DNA of 64,000 bases from JAZDFC01 sp043808235 (GTDB lineage Bacteria > Bacteroidota > Ignavibacteria > Ignavibacteriales > Melioribacteraceae), in assembly GCA_043808235.1 (NCBI GenBank), contig JAZDFC010000080.1, positions 1-64,000 of the forward strand, given 5' to 3'. Each line of letters opens with the position of its first letter. The stretch's first letter is position 1. The notes under the pieces are model-generated. The model was not told where the DNA came from and did no database searches. It saw only the letters and a list, made by a program, of their open reading frames with translations. A program made the position numbers and the translations under genes. Positions 29,972 through 38,051 of this stretch are shown in pieces.

Positions 29972-31459
29972 ATGGCTGAACATTACTCATCAAAGATCCT
30001 CGAGAAGCAACTCTACGAAGTTTGGAAAACACAAAATTTTAATCATGCTCTTACTACTAACGACGGACAGGAAATAACTATCCTCGATCTCGGAGTTTTT
30101 GATGATAGTTTAGCCGGACCGGATTTTAAAAATGCGAGGGTTCGCGTCGGTAACATTACTTATGTAGGCGACATTGAAATTGACAATAGTTATGCAGACT
30201 GGAAAAATCACGGGCATAACATTGATGCAAAATATAGCAAAGTAATACTGCATGTTACATTCGAAAATAAATTTAACCAGCATTACGCATACACCAAGGA
30301 AGGCAGGAAAATACCAACCCTCTCGTTAAATAAATTTTTAAATGAGAGTACTATCAGCGAATTAAAGGGGACCGCCAAGCAACCTGATACGCATGAAACG
30401 GAATTACTCCGTTGCTCGCACTATTGTGATAAAATTTCTGTTGAAGAAAGAAGGAATTTTATTAGCGGATTAGGAATTGAAAGATTTAAAAGAAAATGCG
30501 ATAGAATTTACCGTCGCCTGAAAGAGTTAAAATATATTCACGACTTAAATATAAAAGAACCTGTTATACAGTATGATTTAGCGCCGGAGTTTTTGGAAAA
30601 ACATTTTTCTGCCGAAGATTTTAAAGATAAATATCTCTGGCAGCAGGTTCTTTATGAAATGGTTTTCGAGGCGCTCGGTTATGCAAAAAATAAAACTATA
30701 ATGATGAATTTAGCTCAAAGCGCCGATATTTCCTTTCTTACAAAACTCAGCAGCAATGCTGACTTTGTTCCGATTACAGAAGCGGCGTTATTTAATATAG
30801 CGGGATTAGTACCTGAAGTTAAAAAGATGAATGATGGAGAATTTTCGGAGTACTCGAAAAATCTTTCAAAGAGCTGGGAAAACATTTCAAAAATTTATGA
30901 CGGCAAAACCTTTTACGAAACTGACTGGCACTTTTTCAAATTGCGACCGCAGAATTTTCCCACAATTCGTTTAGCCGGCGGAGTACGATTATTAAAATCA
31001 ATTCTTTTTGGAAACCTAATCGGAACTATAATAAAAAAGACCGATGAGATAAACAACCTGAATGTCCTCGTCAATTCATTGCGGTCGTTGTTTATTTTAA
31101 GAGCCGAGGGGTATTGGTCGAATCATTACGTATTCGATAAACCTTCAAATGGAGAAATAAAATATTTTGTCGGCGCTTCCCGAGCAGATGAAATTCTGAT
31201 CAATGTGGTTATTCCATTCCTCTCGGTCTATTTCGATGTCTTTGCGAACCCGGCGATGTCGAAAAAGGTATTGAAAATTTACAATATCTTTCAACAGAAC
31301 GATGATAACAATATTGTATTGAAAGTAGCGGAAAGTCTCCAAATGAAGGAATATTTAACGAAAACAATTTATGTACAGGGTATGATTGAGGTTTTTAGAA
31401 ATTACTGCTCAAAAAACAAATGCCTTGAATGCCGAATTGGGAAATTAGTTTTCTCTTAA
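29972..31459 (+). CDS. DUF2851 family protein
   Basis: A 495-residue protein of the DUF2851 type. I start it at the ATG at 29972, which has GGAG ten bases upstream; the frame extends back to 29933 over a non-conserved stretch. The N-terminus has LYEVWKTQNFNHALTTNDGQ and VGDIEIDNSYADWKNHGHN, an arrangement that recalls a nuclease-like core with His and Asp positions, but this is not established. The C-terminus holds a cysteine cluster, CSKNKCLECRIGKL, perhaps metal-binding. Function unknown. Its last codons overlap the convergent nuclease gene by 4 bp. Confidence 0.7.
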   Translation: MAEHYSSKILEKQLYEVWKTQNFNHALTTNDGQEITILDLGVFDDSLAGPDFKNARVRVGNITYVGDIEIDNSYADWKNHGHNIDAKYSKVILHVTFENKFNQHYAYTKEGRKIPTLSLNKFLNESTISELKGTAKQPDTHETELLRCSHYCDKISVEERRNFISGLGIERFKRKCDRIYRRLKELKYIHDLNIKEPVIQYDLAPEFLEKHFSAEDFKDKYLWQQVLYEMVFEALGYAKNKTIMMNLAQSADISFLTKLSSNADFVPITEAALFNIAGLVPEVKKMNDGEFSEYSKNLSKSWENISKIYDGKTFYETDWHFFKLRPQNFPTIRLAGGVRLLKSILFGNLIGTIIKKTDEINNLNVLVNSLRSLFILRAEGYWSNHYVFDKPSNGEIKYFVGASRADEILINVVIPFLSVYFDVFANPAMSKKVLKIYNIFQQNDDNNIVLKVAESLQMKEYLTKTIYVQGMIEVFRNYCSKNKCLECRIGKLVFS

Positions 31460-32070
31460 TTATTTGTCCCGCTTAATTTATTTATTTCATCTCTCAGTTT
31501 TGCAGCCCTTTCATAATCTTCTTTTTCTAAAGATTCGCGTAATTGATCCTGCAAAGCTGCCAGCCTGGTTTCCACATTTATTTTTGGTGTAATTTTTTCT
31601 TCTTCATGCATCTCGGATTTATCAAAGATATCTTTTCCTTCCTCATCCGCCTCTTCACCGGATGGAATGAAGGATGCTGCTTTCATGACTTCTTCGGCTA
31701 CATACAAAATTGCACCGGTGCGCACGGCAAGTGCAATTGCGTCACTCGGGCGCGAATCAATTTCACTTGTCATCGAAGCAACTTCGAGATTTATCTTAGC
31801 GTAAAAAGTATTGTCTCGCAATTCATCAATAATTACTTCATTAACCGAGCCGCCGAGATGATCGAGCATGTTTTTTAATAAATCATGAGTTAGCGGACGC
31901 GGAGGTTTTATACCTTCAATTTCGAGGGCAATTGATTGAGCCTCGAAAGCTCCGATAATTATCGGAAGTCTTCGCACACCGTAAGTCTCTTTTAAAAGTA
32001 ATGCATAGGCTCCGCCAGCGGAGGGGCTGGCGGATATTCCTAAAATTTCAACCTGAACTTTTGTACTCAC
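31456..32070 (-). CDS. bifunctional nuclease (DUF151) with C-terminal UVR motif
   Basis: A 204-residue protein. Residues 1-130 are a DUF151/bifunctional nuclease domain with RRLPIIIGAFEAQSIALEIEG, PPRPLTHDLLKNML and EIDSRPSDAIALAVRTGAIL. After an acidic linker comes a UVR motif (about 170-200, LRESLEKEDYERAAKLRDEI), the helix used by UvrB and UvrC to pair. It follows etfA with a 2-bp gap and ends convergently over DUF2851. A 22-bp palindrome (32012-32033) lies inside the N-terminal loop where relatives read SQTQSG. Confidence 0.85.
   Translation of the reverse strand: MSTKVQVEILGISASPSAGGAYALLLKETYGVRRLPIIIGAFEAQSIALEIEGIKPPRPLTHDLLKNMLDHLGGSVNEVIIDELRDNTFYAKINLEVASMTSEIDSRPSDAIALAVRTGAILYVAEEVMKAASFIPSGEEADEEGKDIFDKSEMHEEEKITPKINVETRLAALQDQLRESLEKEDYERAAKLRDEINKLSGTNN
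32012..32033. repeat. GC-rich palindrome inside the DUF151 gene
   Basis: ccgccagc and gctggcgg pair around a six-base loop. In the minus reading frame the element codes for ASPSAGG in place of the usual loop residues. It is markedly richer in GC than its surroundings, unlike the flanking codons. Confidence 0.6.
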
Positions 32071-32072
32071 AA

Positions 32073-33044
32073 TTAATTCGCTTTTAATTTTTTGATTTCC
32101 TGGATTAACACCGGCAGCACTTCCAGCGCGTCTCCGGCAATTCCATAATCGGCTACTTGAAATATTGGCGCATCTTTATCTTTATTTATTGCTACGATAT
32201 ATTTTGATGACCGCATACCCGCAAGATGCTGAATTGCACCGGAAATTCCTACGGCAATATAAAGATTCGGCGATACAGTTTTACCTGTTTGACCAACTTG
32301 TTCTCCGTGCGGTCTCCAGCCAGCATCAACAACAGCACGTGATGCGCCGGTAGCTGCATTTAATTCATTTGCAAGTTCTTCAATCAAATGGAAATTCTCC
32401 GGTCCTTTTAAACCTCTTCCGCCGGATACAATTACATCTGCCTCTGCTACGTCAATCTTACCTTCGGCTTTTTTAATCTCAATTACTTTTGTGGATAAAT
32501 CCGGATTGGTAATTTCTTTTACAATGATTTCTGCCGCAGAACCGCTTGATTCTCCTGCTTTGAATACGTTCGGTCTAATTGTAAAAATTTTCTTTTGTGA
32601 TTTGATTTTTATATCTGCCAAAACCTTACCGGCATAAATTGGTCTGGTTGCTAAAATTTCTCCGTTATCATAATGAAAATCGACACAATCAATAGCGATG
32701 CCTGCATTTATTTTAACGCTTACGCGGGGAGCCAAATCTTTCCCGAGCGATGTATTTGCAAATACTAAAATCGTTGCGCCTGTTTCTTCAGCAATTTCCG
32801 AAAGAATTTTTGTATAAGCCGAGGGAGAATAATCGGCGAGATCAGGATTTTTTGCGTGGATAATTTTACTTACTCCGTATCCGCCAATTTCGGTAAGTTT
32901 GTTAACATCATCACCGATAACTACCGCGACAGTTTCACCGCCAAGTTTCTCGGCATATTCTTTTCCAACAGCAACTGCTTCGATGGATGATTTTTTAATT
33001 TGACCGTTTCTTTGTTCAAGATATATTAAAATTTTATCTGCCAT
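32073..33044 (-). CDS. etfA: electron transfer flavoprotein alpha subunit
   Basis: A 323-residue EtfA. The C-terminal FAD domain is complete: VSGGRGLKGPENFHLIEELA, GASRAVVDAGWRPHGEQVGQTG, LYIAVGISGAIQHLAGM, then DAPIFQVADYGIAGDALEVL. The N-terminal domain matches ETF alpha (KILIYLEQRNGQIKKSSIEAV). With EtfB it carries electrons from acyl-CoA and other dehydrogenases to the quinone pool. The genes run etfB-etfA-DUF151 nuclease with gaps of 10 and 2 bp. Confidence 0.96.
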   Translation of the reverse strand: MADKILIYLEQRNGQIKKSSIEAVAVGKEYAEKLGGETVAVVIGDDVNKLTEIGGYGVSKIIHAKNPDLADYSPSAYTKILSEIAEETGATILVFANTSLGKDLAPRVSVKINAGIAIDCVDFHYDNGEILATRPIYAGKVLADIKIKSQKKIFTIRPNVFKAGESSGSAAEIIVKEITNPDLSTKVIEIKKAEGKIDVAEADVIVSGGRGLKGPENFHLIEELANELNAATGASRAVVDAGWRPHGEQVGQTGKTVSPNLYIAVGISGAIQHLAGMRSSKYIVAINKDKDAPIFQVADYGIAGDALEVLPVLIQEIKKLKAN

Positions 33045-33054
33045 AATTTCCTCG

Positions 33055-33801
33055 TTAAATTACTTTTGCTTCCTCTCTCAACAATCTTACTAACTCAGGT
33101 ACAACGCTTGAATTTTCACCGAGTATTTTACCAGCTTGTTTGGGAGTAGGTTTTTTTAGTTTAACAATTTCAATCGAAGATTCGGCAGCTGCAGCCGGTT
33201 TTTCTTCAATCACTTTTTTCTTTGCAGACATGATTCCTTTTAATGATGCATATCTTGGTTCGTTCAAACCTTTCTGAGCAGTAATTACCGCGGGAAGTTT
33301 TGTTTCGAGAACCTCTTTACCGCCTTCTATTTCACGCTCGGCAATAATTTTCTCGCCTTCTATTTTTAATCCAACTACAACGCTAACGCAGCTAAAACCA
33401 AGAAGTTCGGCAGTAAGCTGACCTGTAATCGAATTATCGTAATCCACTGATTGTTTGCCGAGGAATACAAGTTCCGCGCCCTGACTTTTAATTTCGGCAG
33501 CAAGCGCAGTCGCAATCCCGAATGAATCTCGGTAACCGTCGTCTTTTAACAATACTGCATTGTCGCAGCCCATTGCAAGAGCCTTTCTCAATGTTTCTTT
33601 ATTGTGCTCTCCGCCAACGCTTATTACAACCACTTCTCCGCCAGCGCTTTCTTTTATCTTTAATGCCTCTTCAACGGCATATTCATCATATGGATTGAGA
33701 ATATAAGTCACTCCTGCCGGATCGATATTTTTCCCATCGGAACCGATCGATATCCTGGTAGCAGTATCGGGGACGTGACTTACGCAAACAGCAATCTTCA
33801 T
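33055..33801 (-). CDS. etfB: electron transfer flavoprotein beta subunit
   Basis: A 248-residue EtfB: MKIAVCVSHVPDTATRISI, LNPYDEYAVEEALKIKE, and the signature region VFLGKQSVDYDNSITGQLTAELLGFSCVSVV cut short here as GKQSVDYDNSITGQ. AMP-binding residues are carried in the alternating Val/Gly strands. It forms a heterodimer with EtfA, encoded next. I see no bifurcation-specific second-flavin feature that would set it apart from ordinary ETF. Confidence 0.95.
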   Translation of the reverse strand: MKIAVCVSHVPDTATRISIGSDGKNIDPAGVTYILNPYDEYAVEEALKIKESAGGEVVVISVGGEHNKETLRKALAMGCDNAVLLKDDGYRDSFGIATALAAEIKSQGAELVFLGKQSVDYDNSITGQLTAELLGFSCVSVVVGLKIEGEKIIAEREIEGGKEVLETKLPAVITAQKGLNEPRYASLKGIMSAKKKVIEEKPAAAAESSIEIVKLKKPTPKQAGKILGENSSVVPELVRLLREEAKVI

Positions 33802-33922
33802 TAAACCTCCGAAATACCTAATTATTTGATATAATTTTTAATTTTCATTCCGGTTTGAAATATAATTAAAAAATATTTTTTATTTTATGCCGGAAAATTT
33901 TTCTTTATAGTAAAGATGGTTT

Positions 33923-34210
33923 ATGTCAGACACAAAAACAGAAGGCGTAGTTGTACCGGAAATAGAAGATGAAACTATTGTCGGGATACCCTTCAAGGTG
34001 ATTTTATATAATGACGACTGGCATTCATTTGAAGAAGTGATAAATCAACTAATGAAGGCTTTAAAGTGCAATTTTGAAAAAGCGCGCGGCTTTGCATTCG
34101 AGGCTCATGTTCGCGGGAAAGCAATTGTTTTTGACGGTCAAATAGAGAAATGCCTTAAAGTCGCCTCCATCCTTGAGGAAATAGCTCTCCACGTGGAAGT
34201 TGCTTCGTAA
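33923..34210 (+). CDS. clpS: ClpS adaptor of the Clp protease
   Basis: A 95-residue ClpS. The core is PFKVILYNDDWHSFEEVINQL, with the NDD N-degron pocket residues, then KARGFAFEAHVRGKAIVFDG and a closing helix. It delivers N-end-rule substrates to ClpA/ClpC. It stands alone, divergent from etfB; the first REP palindrome begins just after its stop. Confidence 0.93.
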   Translation: MSDTKTEGVVVPEIEDETIVGIPFKVILYNDDWHSFEEVINQLMKALKCNFEKARGFAFEAHVRGKAIVFDGQIEKCLKVASILEEIALHVEVAS

Positions 34211-34218
34211 ATAAAATT

Positions 34219-34246
34219 GTAGAGACGCCATACATGGCGTCTCAGC
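34219..34246. repeat. REP palindrome 1 (cc-type, short)
   Basis: A hairpin of gagacgccat (34222-34231) and atggcgtctc (34234-34243) with the family start attgtagagacg. It lies 8 bp after clpS and lacks the usual terminal ctac. It may also serve as the clpS terminator. Confidence 0.8.
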
Positions 34247-34247
34247 G

Positions 34248-34350
34248 GGTACCATAAATAATAACGCTGAACTGTTTCCAGTTTGTCGGATTAACGAGAT
34301 TGTAGAGACGGGATAACTCGTCCCGACTCGTCGGGATATCCCGTCTCTAC
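34248..34350. repeat. 103-bp direct repeat, left copy
   Basis: It runs from ggtaccataaa to the end of REP 2. The same 103 bases recur at 35205-35307 with six mismatches by eye, all in the first half; the last 58 bases are identical. The two copies flank the RAYT transposase gene in the same orientation. Confidence 0.85.
34302..34350. repeat. REP palindrome 2 (compound, 49 bp)
   Basis: The outer arms are gtagagacgggat and atcccgtctctac. Between them lies an inner palindrome, tcccgactcgtcggga (34321-34336). It is identical to the copy at 35259-35307. Confidence 0.88.
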
Positions 34351-34405
34351 GTGCACAATTTATGATAATATCGAATTGTCTACAATTTGTCTATTTAGCA
34401 AAATT

Positions 34406-34454
34406 GTAGAGACGCCATAACTTGTCCCGACTCGTCGGGATAAGGCGTCTCTAT
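34406..34454. repeat. REP palindrome 3 (compound, 49 bp, cc-type outer arms)
   Basis: The outer arms are gtagagacgcc and ggcgtctcta; the same inner tcccgactcgtcggga occurs at 34425-34440. It combines the arms of the short cc-type with the centre of the gg-type, so the inner and outer parts have been exchanged within the family. Confidence 0.85.
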
Positions 34455-34508
34455 AGCTACATATTCAACGAGAAAACATTATATTCAAGTGTAATTTTCA
34501 AGGCATCA

Positions 34509-35078
34509 ATGGAATTATACCAAAAAAAATATCGAATAAAATCTGCCCGGTTAAAGGAATGGGATTATTCAACTGCGTGGTGGTATTATGTTACAATCAA
34601 TACACATAATCACATCATTTGGTTCGGGGATATCATCAATGATAAAATGATGCTGAATGAATTTGGAAAAATTGTTGACGTATGTTGGAATGAAATTCCA
34701 ACACATTATTCTACTGTCGAATTGGATTATTATCAAATCATGCCGAATCATATCCATGGGATAATCATCCTTAACAATCCCGCTGAATTAAAAACAAATA
34801 ATTCCGAACAAAACCAAAATTCTTTGAACAATCAGATTGTAGAGACGCCTTATAAGGCGTCTCTACCGCCCACTTTGGGAGATATTGTAGGAAAATTCAA
34901 AGGTGCAGTTACAAGAGAAATCCACAAACTCAGGCACAAATCATTCACATGGCAGCCACGGTTTTATGACCATATTATTCGAAACGAAAAAGAACTATTT
35001 CATATCAGAAAATATATCGAGCAAAATCCATTGAAATGGAGTATCGAAAAAGATAATCCCGAAAATTTAGATTTATGA
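34509..35078 (+). CDS. REP-associated tyrosine transposase (RAYT)
   Basis: A 189-residue Y1/HUH-type protein, started at the ATG at 34509; the longer frame to 34422 lies inside REP 3 and is rejected. The HUH metal site is YQIMPNHIHGIII (residues about 77-89), and the catalytic-Tyr helix is in the C-terminal part, FYDHIIRNEKELFHIRKYIE, followed by NPLKW as in TnpA-REP proteins. The strand WYYVTINTHNHIIWFGDI opens the fold. The family nicks single-stranded REP hairpins. Six REPs surround it, one more interrupts its frame, and it lies between 103-bp direct repeats. It is a single gene without a partner. Confidence 0.9.
   Translation: MELYQKKYRIKSARLKEWDYSTAWWYYVTINTHNHIIWFGDIINDKMMLNEFGKIVDVCWNEIPTHYSTVELDYYQIMPNHIHGIIILNNPAELKTNNSEQNQNSLNNQIVETPYKASLPPTLGDIVGKFKGAVTREIHKLRHKSFTWQPRFYDHIIRNEKELFHIRKYIEQNPLKWSIEKDNPENLDL
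34839..34866. repeat. REP palindrome 4, inside the RAYT reading frame
   Basis: A perfect 28-bp palindrome with arms gtagagacgcctta and taaggcgtctctac. It codes in frame for VETPYKASLP within the loop between the HUH site and TLGDIVGKFKG, so the transposase gene carries its own target and the frame is kept. Confidence 0.92.
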
Positions 35079-35091
35079 GCATGTCGAGATT

Positions 35092-35119
35092 GTAGAGACG
35101 GGATATATCCCGTCTCTGA
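35092..35119. repeat. REP palindrome 5 (gg-type, 28 bp)
   Basis: gtagagacgggata is followed by tatcccgtctct; the last two bases (ga instead of ac) differ from the perfect copy at 61188. It starts 13 bp after the RAYT stop. Confidence 0.88.
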
Positions 35120-35175
35120 GTGTACAAATCATACTAACGCAGAAATGTTTCCAATTTATTGATTTCATTGGAATT

Positions 35176-35203
35176 GTTGAGACGCCTTATAAGGCGTCTT
35201 TAC
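35176..35203. repeat. REP palindrome 6 (cc-type, 28 bp)
   Basis: gttgagacgcctta pairs with taaggcgtctttac, with two base changes that are not compensated (gttg and tttac). The 50-bp spacer before it resembles the spacer in the 103-bp direct repeats. Confidence 0.85.
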
Positions 35204-35204
35204 A

Positions 35205-35307
35205 GGTACCATAAAGAATCACGCTGTACTATTTTCAATTTGTCGGATTAACGAGATTGTAGAGACGGGATAACTCGTCCCGACTCGTCGGGATATCCCG
35301 TCTCTAC
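35205..35307. repeat. 103-bp direct repeat, right copy
   Basis: The partner of 34248-34350; it ends at the outer arm of REP 7. Copies this alike on either side of a transposase gene may mark the ends of a duplicated or mobilised block, or reflect gene conversion between them. Confidence 0.85.
35259..35307. repeat. REP palindrome 7 (compound, 49 bp)
   Basis: Identical over 49 bp to REP 2 at 34302-34350. It lies 70 bp before the YchF-like gene. Confidence 0.9.
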
Positions 35308-35376
35308 AAACGTATTTCCCTTTTTTAAGGCAAAAGTGTTATATTTCCTTCCCTTTTAAAATAACGGAAAGAACTC

Positions 35377-36459
35377 ATGCAAATTGGTTTAGTTGGATTA
35401 CAGTTTTCCGGCAAGACTACTTTATTCCATACCCTTTCAAACACAGAGCACGATATTGCTCAAGCCGTAAAAGAAGAAGCTACAATTGAAATAGTGAAAA
35501 TCCCGGATTCCCGGTTGGATAAACTTACGTCCATTTTTAATCCTGAAAAACAGGTTAATGCAACGATAGAAGTATTTGATATCCCCGGTTTGAAAATGTC
35601 CGATGATGGGAAAGTTAAAATCACCTCCACGTTTTTGAATAATGTGCGCAATAACGATGCTCTATTTTATGTTGTTCGTCAATTCAAATCGGATACGGTT
35701 GCTCATCCGCTCACAACAGTCAATCCGCTAAGAGATGTTCAATTTCTCGAATCCGAATTCTTTTTATCCGACCTTGGGTTTTTGGAGACACGCATCGAAA
35801 AATTAAAAAAAGATACGATGAAATCGAAAGATGATAAGCTGAAAAAGGAAATGGCGTTGGTTGAAAAATGTTTTGCTCATGCAGAAAAAGAACAGCCGCT
35901 CCGCACCCTCGAAATAGATGAAAGCGAAAGAAAAATTTTATCCGGCTTTCAACTGCTTACCTTAAAACCGCTCATCATCGCTGTAAATCTTGATGAGGAT
36001 TCGATTGCGGATGTTGAGAATATTACCTCGGAGATTCGCGAAGGTATCCAGGATAAATCCGTTCCAATCATTCCATTCTTCGCAAAAATCGAATATGAAC
36101 TATCCAAACTTTCGGAAGAAGATCGACAGACATTTATGGCTGATTACGGAATCAAAGAATCGGCGTTAAGCAAAATTTTACGTACCAGTTACGAAATACT
36201 CGGTCTCCAATCTTTCTTTACCGCTGGCGAGGATGAATGCCGCGCCTGGACAATCAAAAAAGGATATAATGCACAGCAGTCAGCCGGTGTAATCCATTCG
36301 GATTTCTTCGCTCGATTTATCCGCGCCGAAGTTGTTCACTACGATGATTTCATTTTTCACAAATCGTTTGCCAAATGCAAAGAAGCAGGCGTGTGGAGAT
36401 TGGAAGGAAAAGAGTATGTTGTTAAAGACGGCGATATTCTTACAATAAGACATAACTAA
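35377..36459 (+). CDS. ychF: YchF-like Obg-family ATPase
   Basis: A 360-residue P-loop protein with a C-terminal TGS-type domain. The Walker A is GLVGLQFSGKTTLFHTL; classical YchF has GLPNVGKSTLF, so this is a divergent branch. The switch region has IEVFDIPGLKMSDDGKVKITSTFL in two parts, and the base-specificity loop reads LIIAVNLDED where YchF has NxxE and prefers ATP. The C-terminus (from about 280) contains FFTAGEDECRAWTIKKG and ends VKDGDILTIRHN, a TGS pattern. Its role in translation is known only for the family. Confidence 0.82.
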   Translation: MQIGLVGLQFSGKTTLFHTLSNTEHDIAQAVKEEATIEIVKIPDSRLDKLTSIFNPEKQVNATIEVFDIPGLKMSDDGKVKITSTFLNNVRNNDALFYVVRQFKSDTVAHPLTTVNPLRDVQFLESEFFLSDLGFLETRIEKLKKDTMKSKDDKLKKEMALVEKCFAHAEKEQPLRTLEIDESERKILSGFQLLTLKPLIIAVNLDEDSIADVENITSEIREGIQDKSVPIIPFFAKIEYELSKLSEEDRQTFMADYGIKESALSKILRTSYEILGLQSFFTAGEDECRAWTIKKGYNAQQSAGVIHSDFFARFIRAEVVHYDDFIFHKSFAKCKEAGVWRLEGKEYVVKDGDILTIRHN

Positions 36460-36489
36460 AAAAATTATACATAATAAAAGGAGAAAGTA

Positions 36490-37959
36490 ATGTCGAAAGA
36501 AGCTATCGAAGGTTTACAGCCTCAACCGATTTGGAACTATTTTTATGATATAACACAGGTTCCAAGACCTTCAAAGAAGGAAGAGAAAATCAGAAAGCAC
36601 ATTGTTGAATTTGCGAAAGCAAAAAATTTCCAATTTAAAGAAGATGCGGTTGGAAATATTTTAATCTTTGTTCCCGCTACACAGGGATATGAAAGCGCAC
36701 CGACGATTGTTCTTCAGGGTCATCTTGATATGGTTTGTGAAATGAACAAAGGAACAGTTCATGATTTTGAAAACGATCCATTGAAAATTCGCAGAGACGG
36801 TGATTGGATTGCCGCAACCGGAACTACACTCGGCGCCGATAACGGAATCGGGGTTGCAGGTGCGCTGGCAATTGCTACCGACGAAACGGCAGTGCACGGA
36901 CCTCTCGAATTATTTTTTACGATTGACGAAGAAACCGGTATGACCGGCGTGAACGAACTACAGCCGGGATTTTTTACGGGTAAAACTTTATTGAATATGG
37001 ATTCCGAAGAAGACGGTGTGTTTTACATCGGCTGCTCCGGCGGCGTTGATACTGTCGGCACATTCAGACCAAAATTAACTAAGGCAAAAAAGAAACTTGT
37101 TCCTTTCGATTTGATGATAACGGGTTTGAAAGGCGGTCATTCGGGACTCGATATTCAACGCGGAAGAGCAAACGCAATTAAACTGCTCGCACGTTTATTA
37201 AATCAACTCGAAGAATACAAATTCCAGCTCGCAAGCATCTCCGGCGGCTCGAAGAGAAATGCAATTCCGCGTGAAGCTGAAGCTGTTATCCTTATCAAGA
37301 AAAGAGATGCAAAGAAAATTCAGAAAGTTATTGACCAATTTGTTGCGGATGCTCTACTTGAATACGCGAAGAACGACGGCGGATTGAAAGTAGTCTTCGA
37401 GCAAAAAGAAGCTGAAGTTGAGCGTGTATTTAAGAAAGGATGCGCTGAGAAATTTATCAATGTATTGCTATCGCTGCCTCACGGAGTTTTAGCTATGAGT
37501 CCCGATATACCGGAACTCGTGGAAACATCAACTAACTGTGCAATTGTTACATTCGAAGATGAAGAATTAAAGATCGCAACGAGTCAGCGCAGTTCGATTG
37601 AAGCGGCAAAAGTATTTGCGAAAGATATTGTTGTGTCGGTACTCAAACTTGCCGAAGCCGATGATATAGAGGTAGGAGACGGTTACCCCGGTTGGAAACC
37701 AAATATGGATTCCGGAATCTTAAAAACATCGATGAGTGTATTTAAAGAAATTTTCGGAAAAGAACCGCAAATAAAAGCAATCCACGCGGGATTGGAAACG
37801 GGTCTGCTCGGCGCAAAATATCCGGGACTCGATATGATTTCCTTCGGTCCTACGATTCAAGGCGCCCACTCACCAGATGAGAAACTGAATATAAAAGATG
37901 TAGAAAAATTCTACACCTTATTAAAAGGTATTCTCGCCGAATTAGCAAAGACGAACTAA
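36490..37959 (+). CDS. pepD: aminoacyl-histidine dipeptidase (M20C, PepD-like)
   Basis: A 489-residue M20C metallopeptidase. The zinc ligands are in VLQGHLDMVCEM (His, bridging Asp follows in GADNGIGVAGAL), the catalytic Glu pair is in FTIDEETGMTG, and another ligand in LNMDSEEDG. The dimerisation domain has GLKGGHSGLDIQRGRANAI. The enzyme splits Xaa-His and other dipeptides in the cytoplasm. The ATG follows AAAGGAGAAAG, a good ribosome site. A 19-bp perfect stem ends the gene. Confidence 0.95.
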   Translation: MSKEAIEGLQPQPIWNYFYDITQVPRPSKKEEKIRKHIVEFAKAKNFQFKEDAVGNILIFVPATQGYESAPTIVLQGHLDMVCEMNKGTVHDFENDPLKIRRDGDWIAATGTTLGADNGIGVAGALAIATDETAVHGPLELFFTIDEETGMTGVNELQPGFFTGKTLLNMDSEEDGVFYIGCSGGVDTVGTFRPKLTKAKKKLVPFDLMITGLKGGHSGLDIQRGRANAIKLLARLLNQLEEYKFQLASISGGSKRNAIPREAEAVILIKKRDAKKIQKVIDQFVADALLEYAKNDGGLKVVFEQKEAEVERVFKKGCAEKFINVLLSLPHGVLAMSPDIPELVETSTNCAIVTFEDEELKIATSQRSSIEAAKVFAKDIVVSVLKLAEADDIEVGDGYPGWKPNMDSGILKTSMSVFKEIFGKEPQIKAIHAGLETGLLGAKYPGLDMISFGPTIQGAHSPDEKLNIKDVEKFYTLLKGILAELAKTN

Positions 37960-37973
37960 GACTGTAAAATTAC

Positions 37974-38014
37974 ATTCACGGCAGAAAACATCTTTGATGT
38001 TTTCTGCCGTGAAT
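37974..38014 (+). terminator. long terminator-like hairpin after pepD
   Basis: attcacggcagaaaacatc (37974-37992) pairs perfectly with gatgttttctgccgtgaat (37996-38014) round a ttt loop: 19 bp. The tail (ttgttgg) is not a pure T run. It marks the left boundary of the cassette array. Confidence 0.7.
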
Positions 38015-38035
38015 TTGTTGGCGGGTTAAATAGTA

Positions 38036-38046
38036 GTTATGTAGCT
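38036..38046 (+). other. first cassette boundary, attC-type core GTTATGT
   Basis: GTTATGTAGCT here is the reverse complement, bar one base, of AGCTACTTAAC at 38898-38908, directly after the first cassette gene's stop. Integron cassettes begin at G|TT of a GTTRRRY-like core and end with a complementary box, so this is the proposed left edge of cassette 1. No integrase gene is near it. Confidence 0.6.
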
Positions 38047-38051
38047 AAATT

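Noticed and set aside
34422..34508. N-terminal extension of the RAYT frame
   Set aside because: These 29 codons lie inside REP 3 and its spacer and have no similarity to the family; the ATG at 34509 gives the normal start.
34211..35310. Possible CRISPR array, because repeats of 28-49 bp alternate with 50-70 bp spacers
   Set aside because: The repeats are full palindromes of varying length and type, spacers are related to each other, a gene lies in the middle, and no cas gene is present. REP array fits better.
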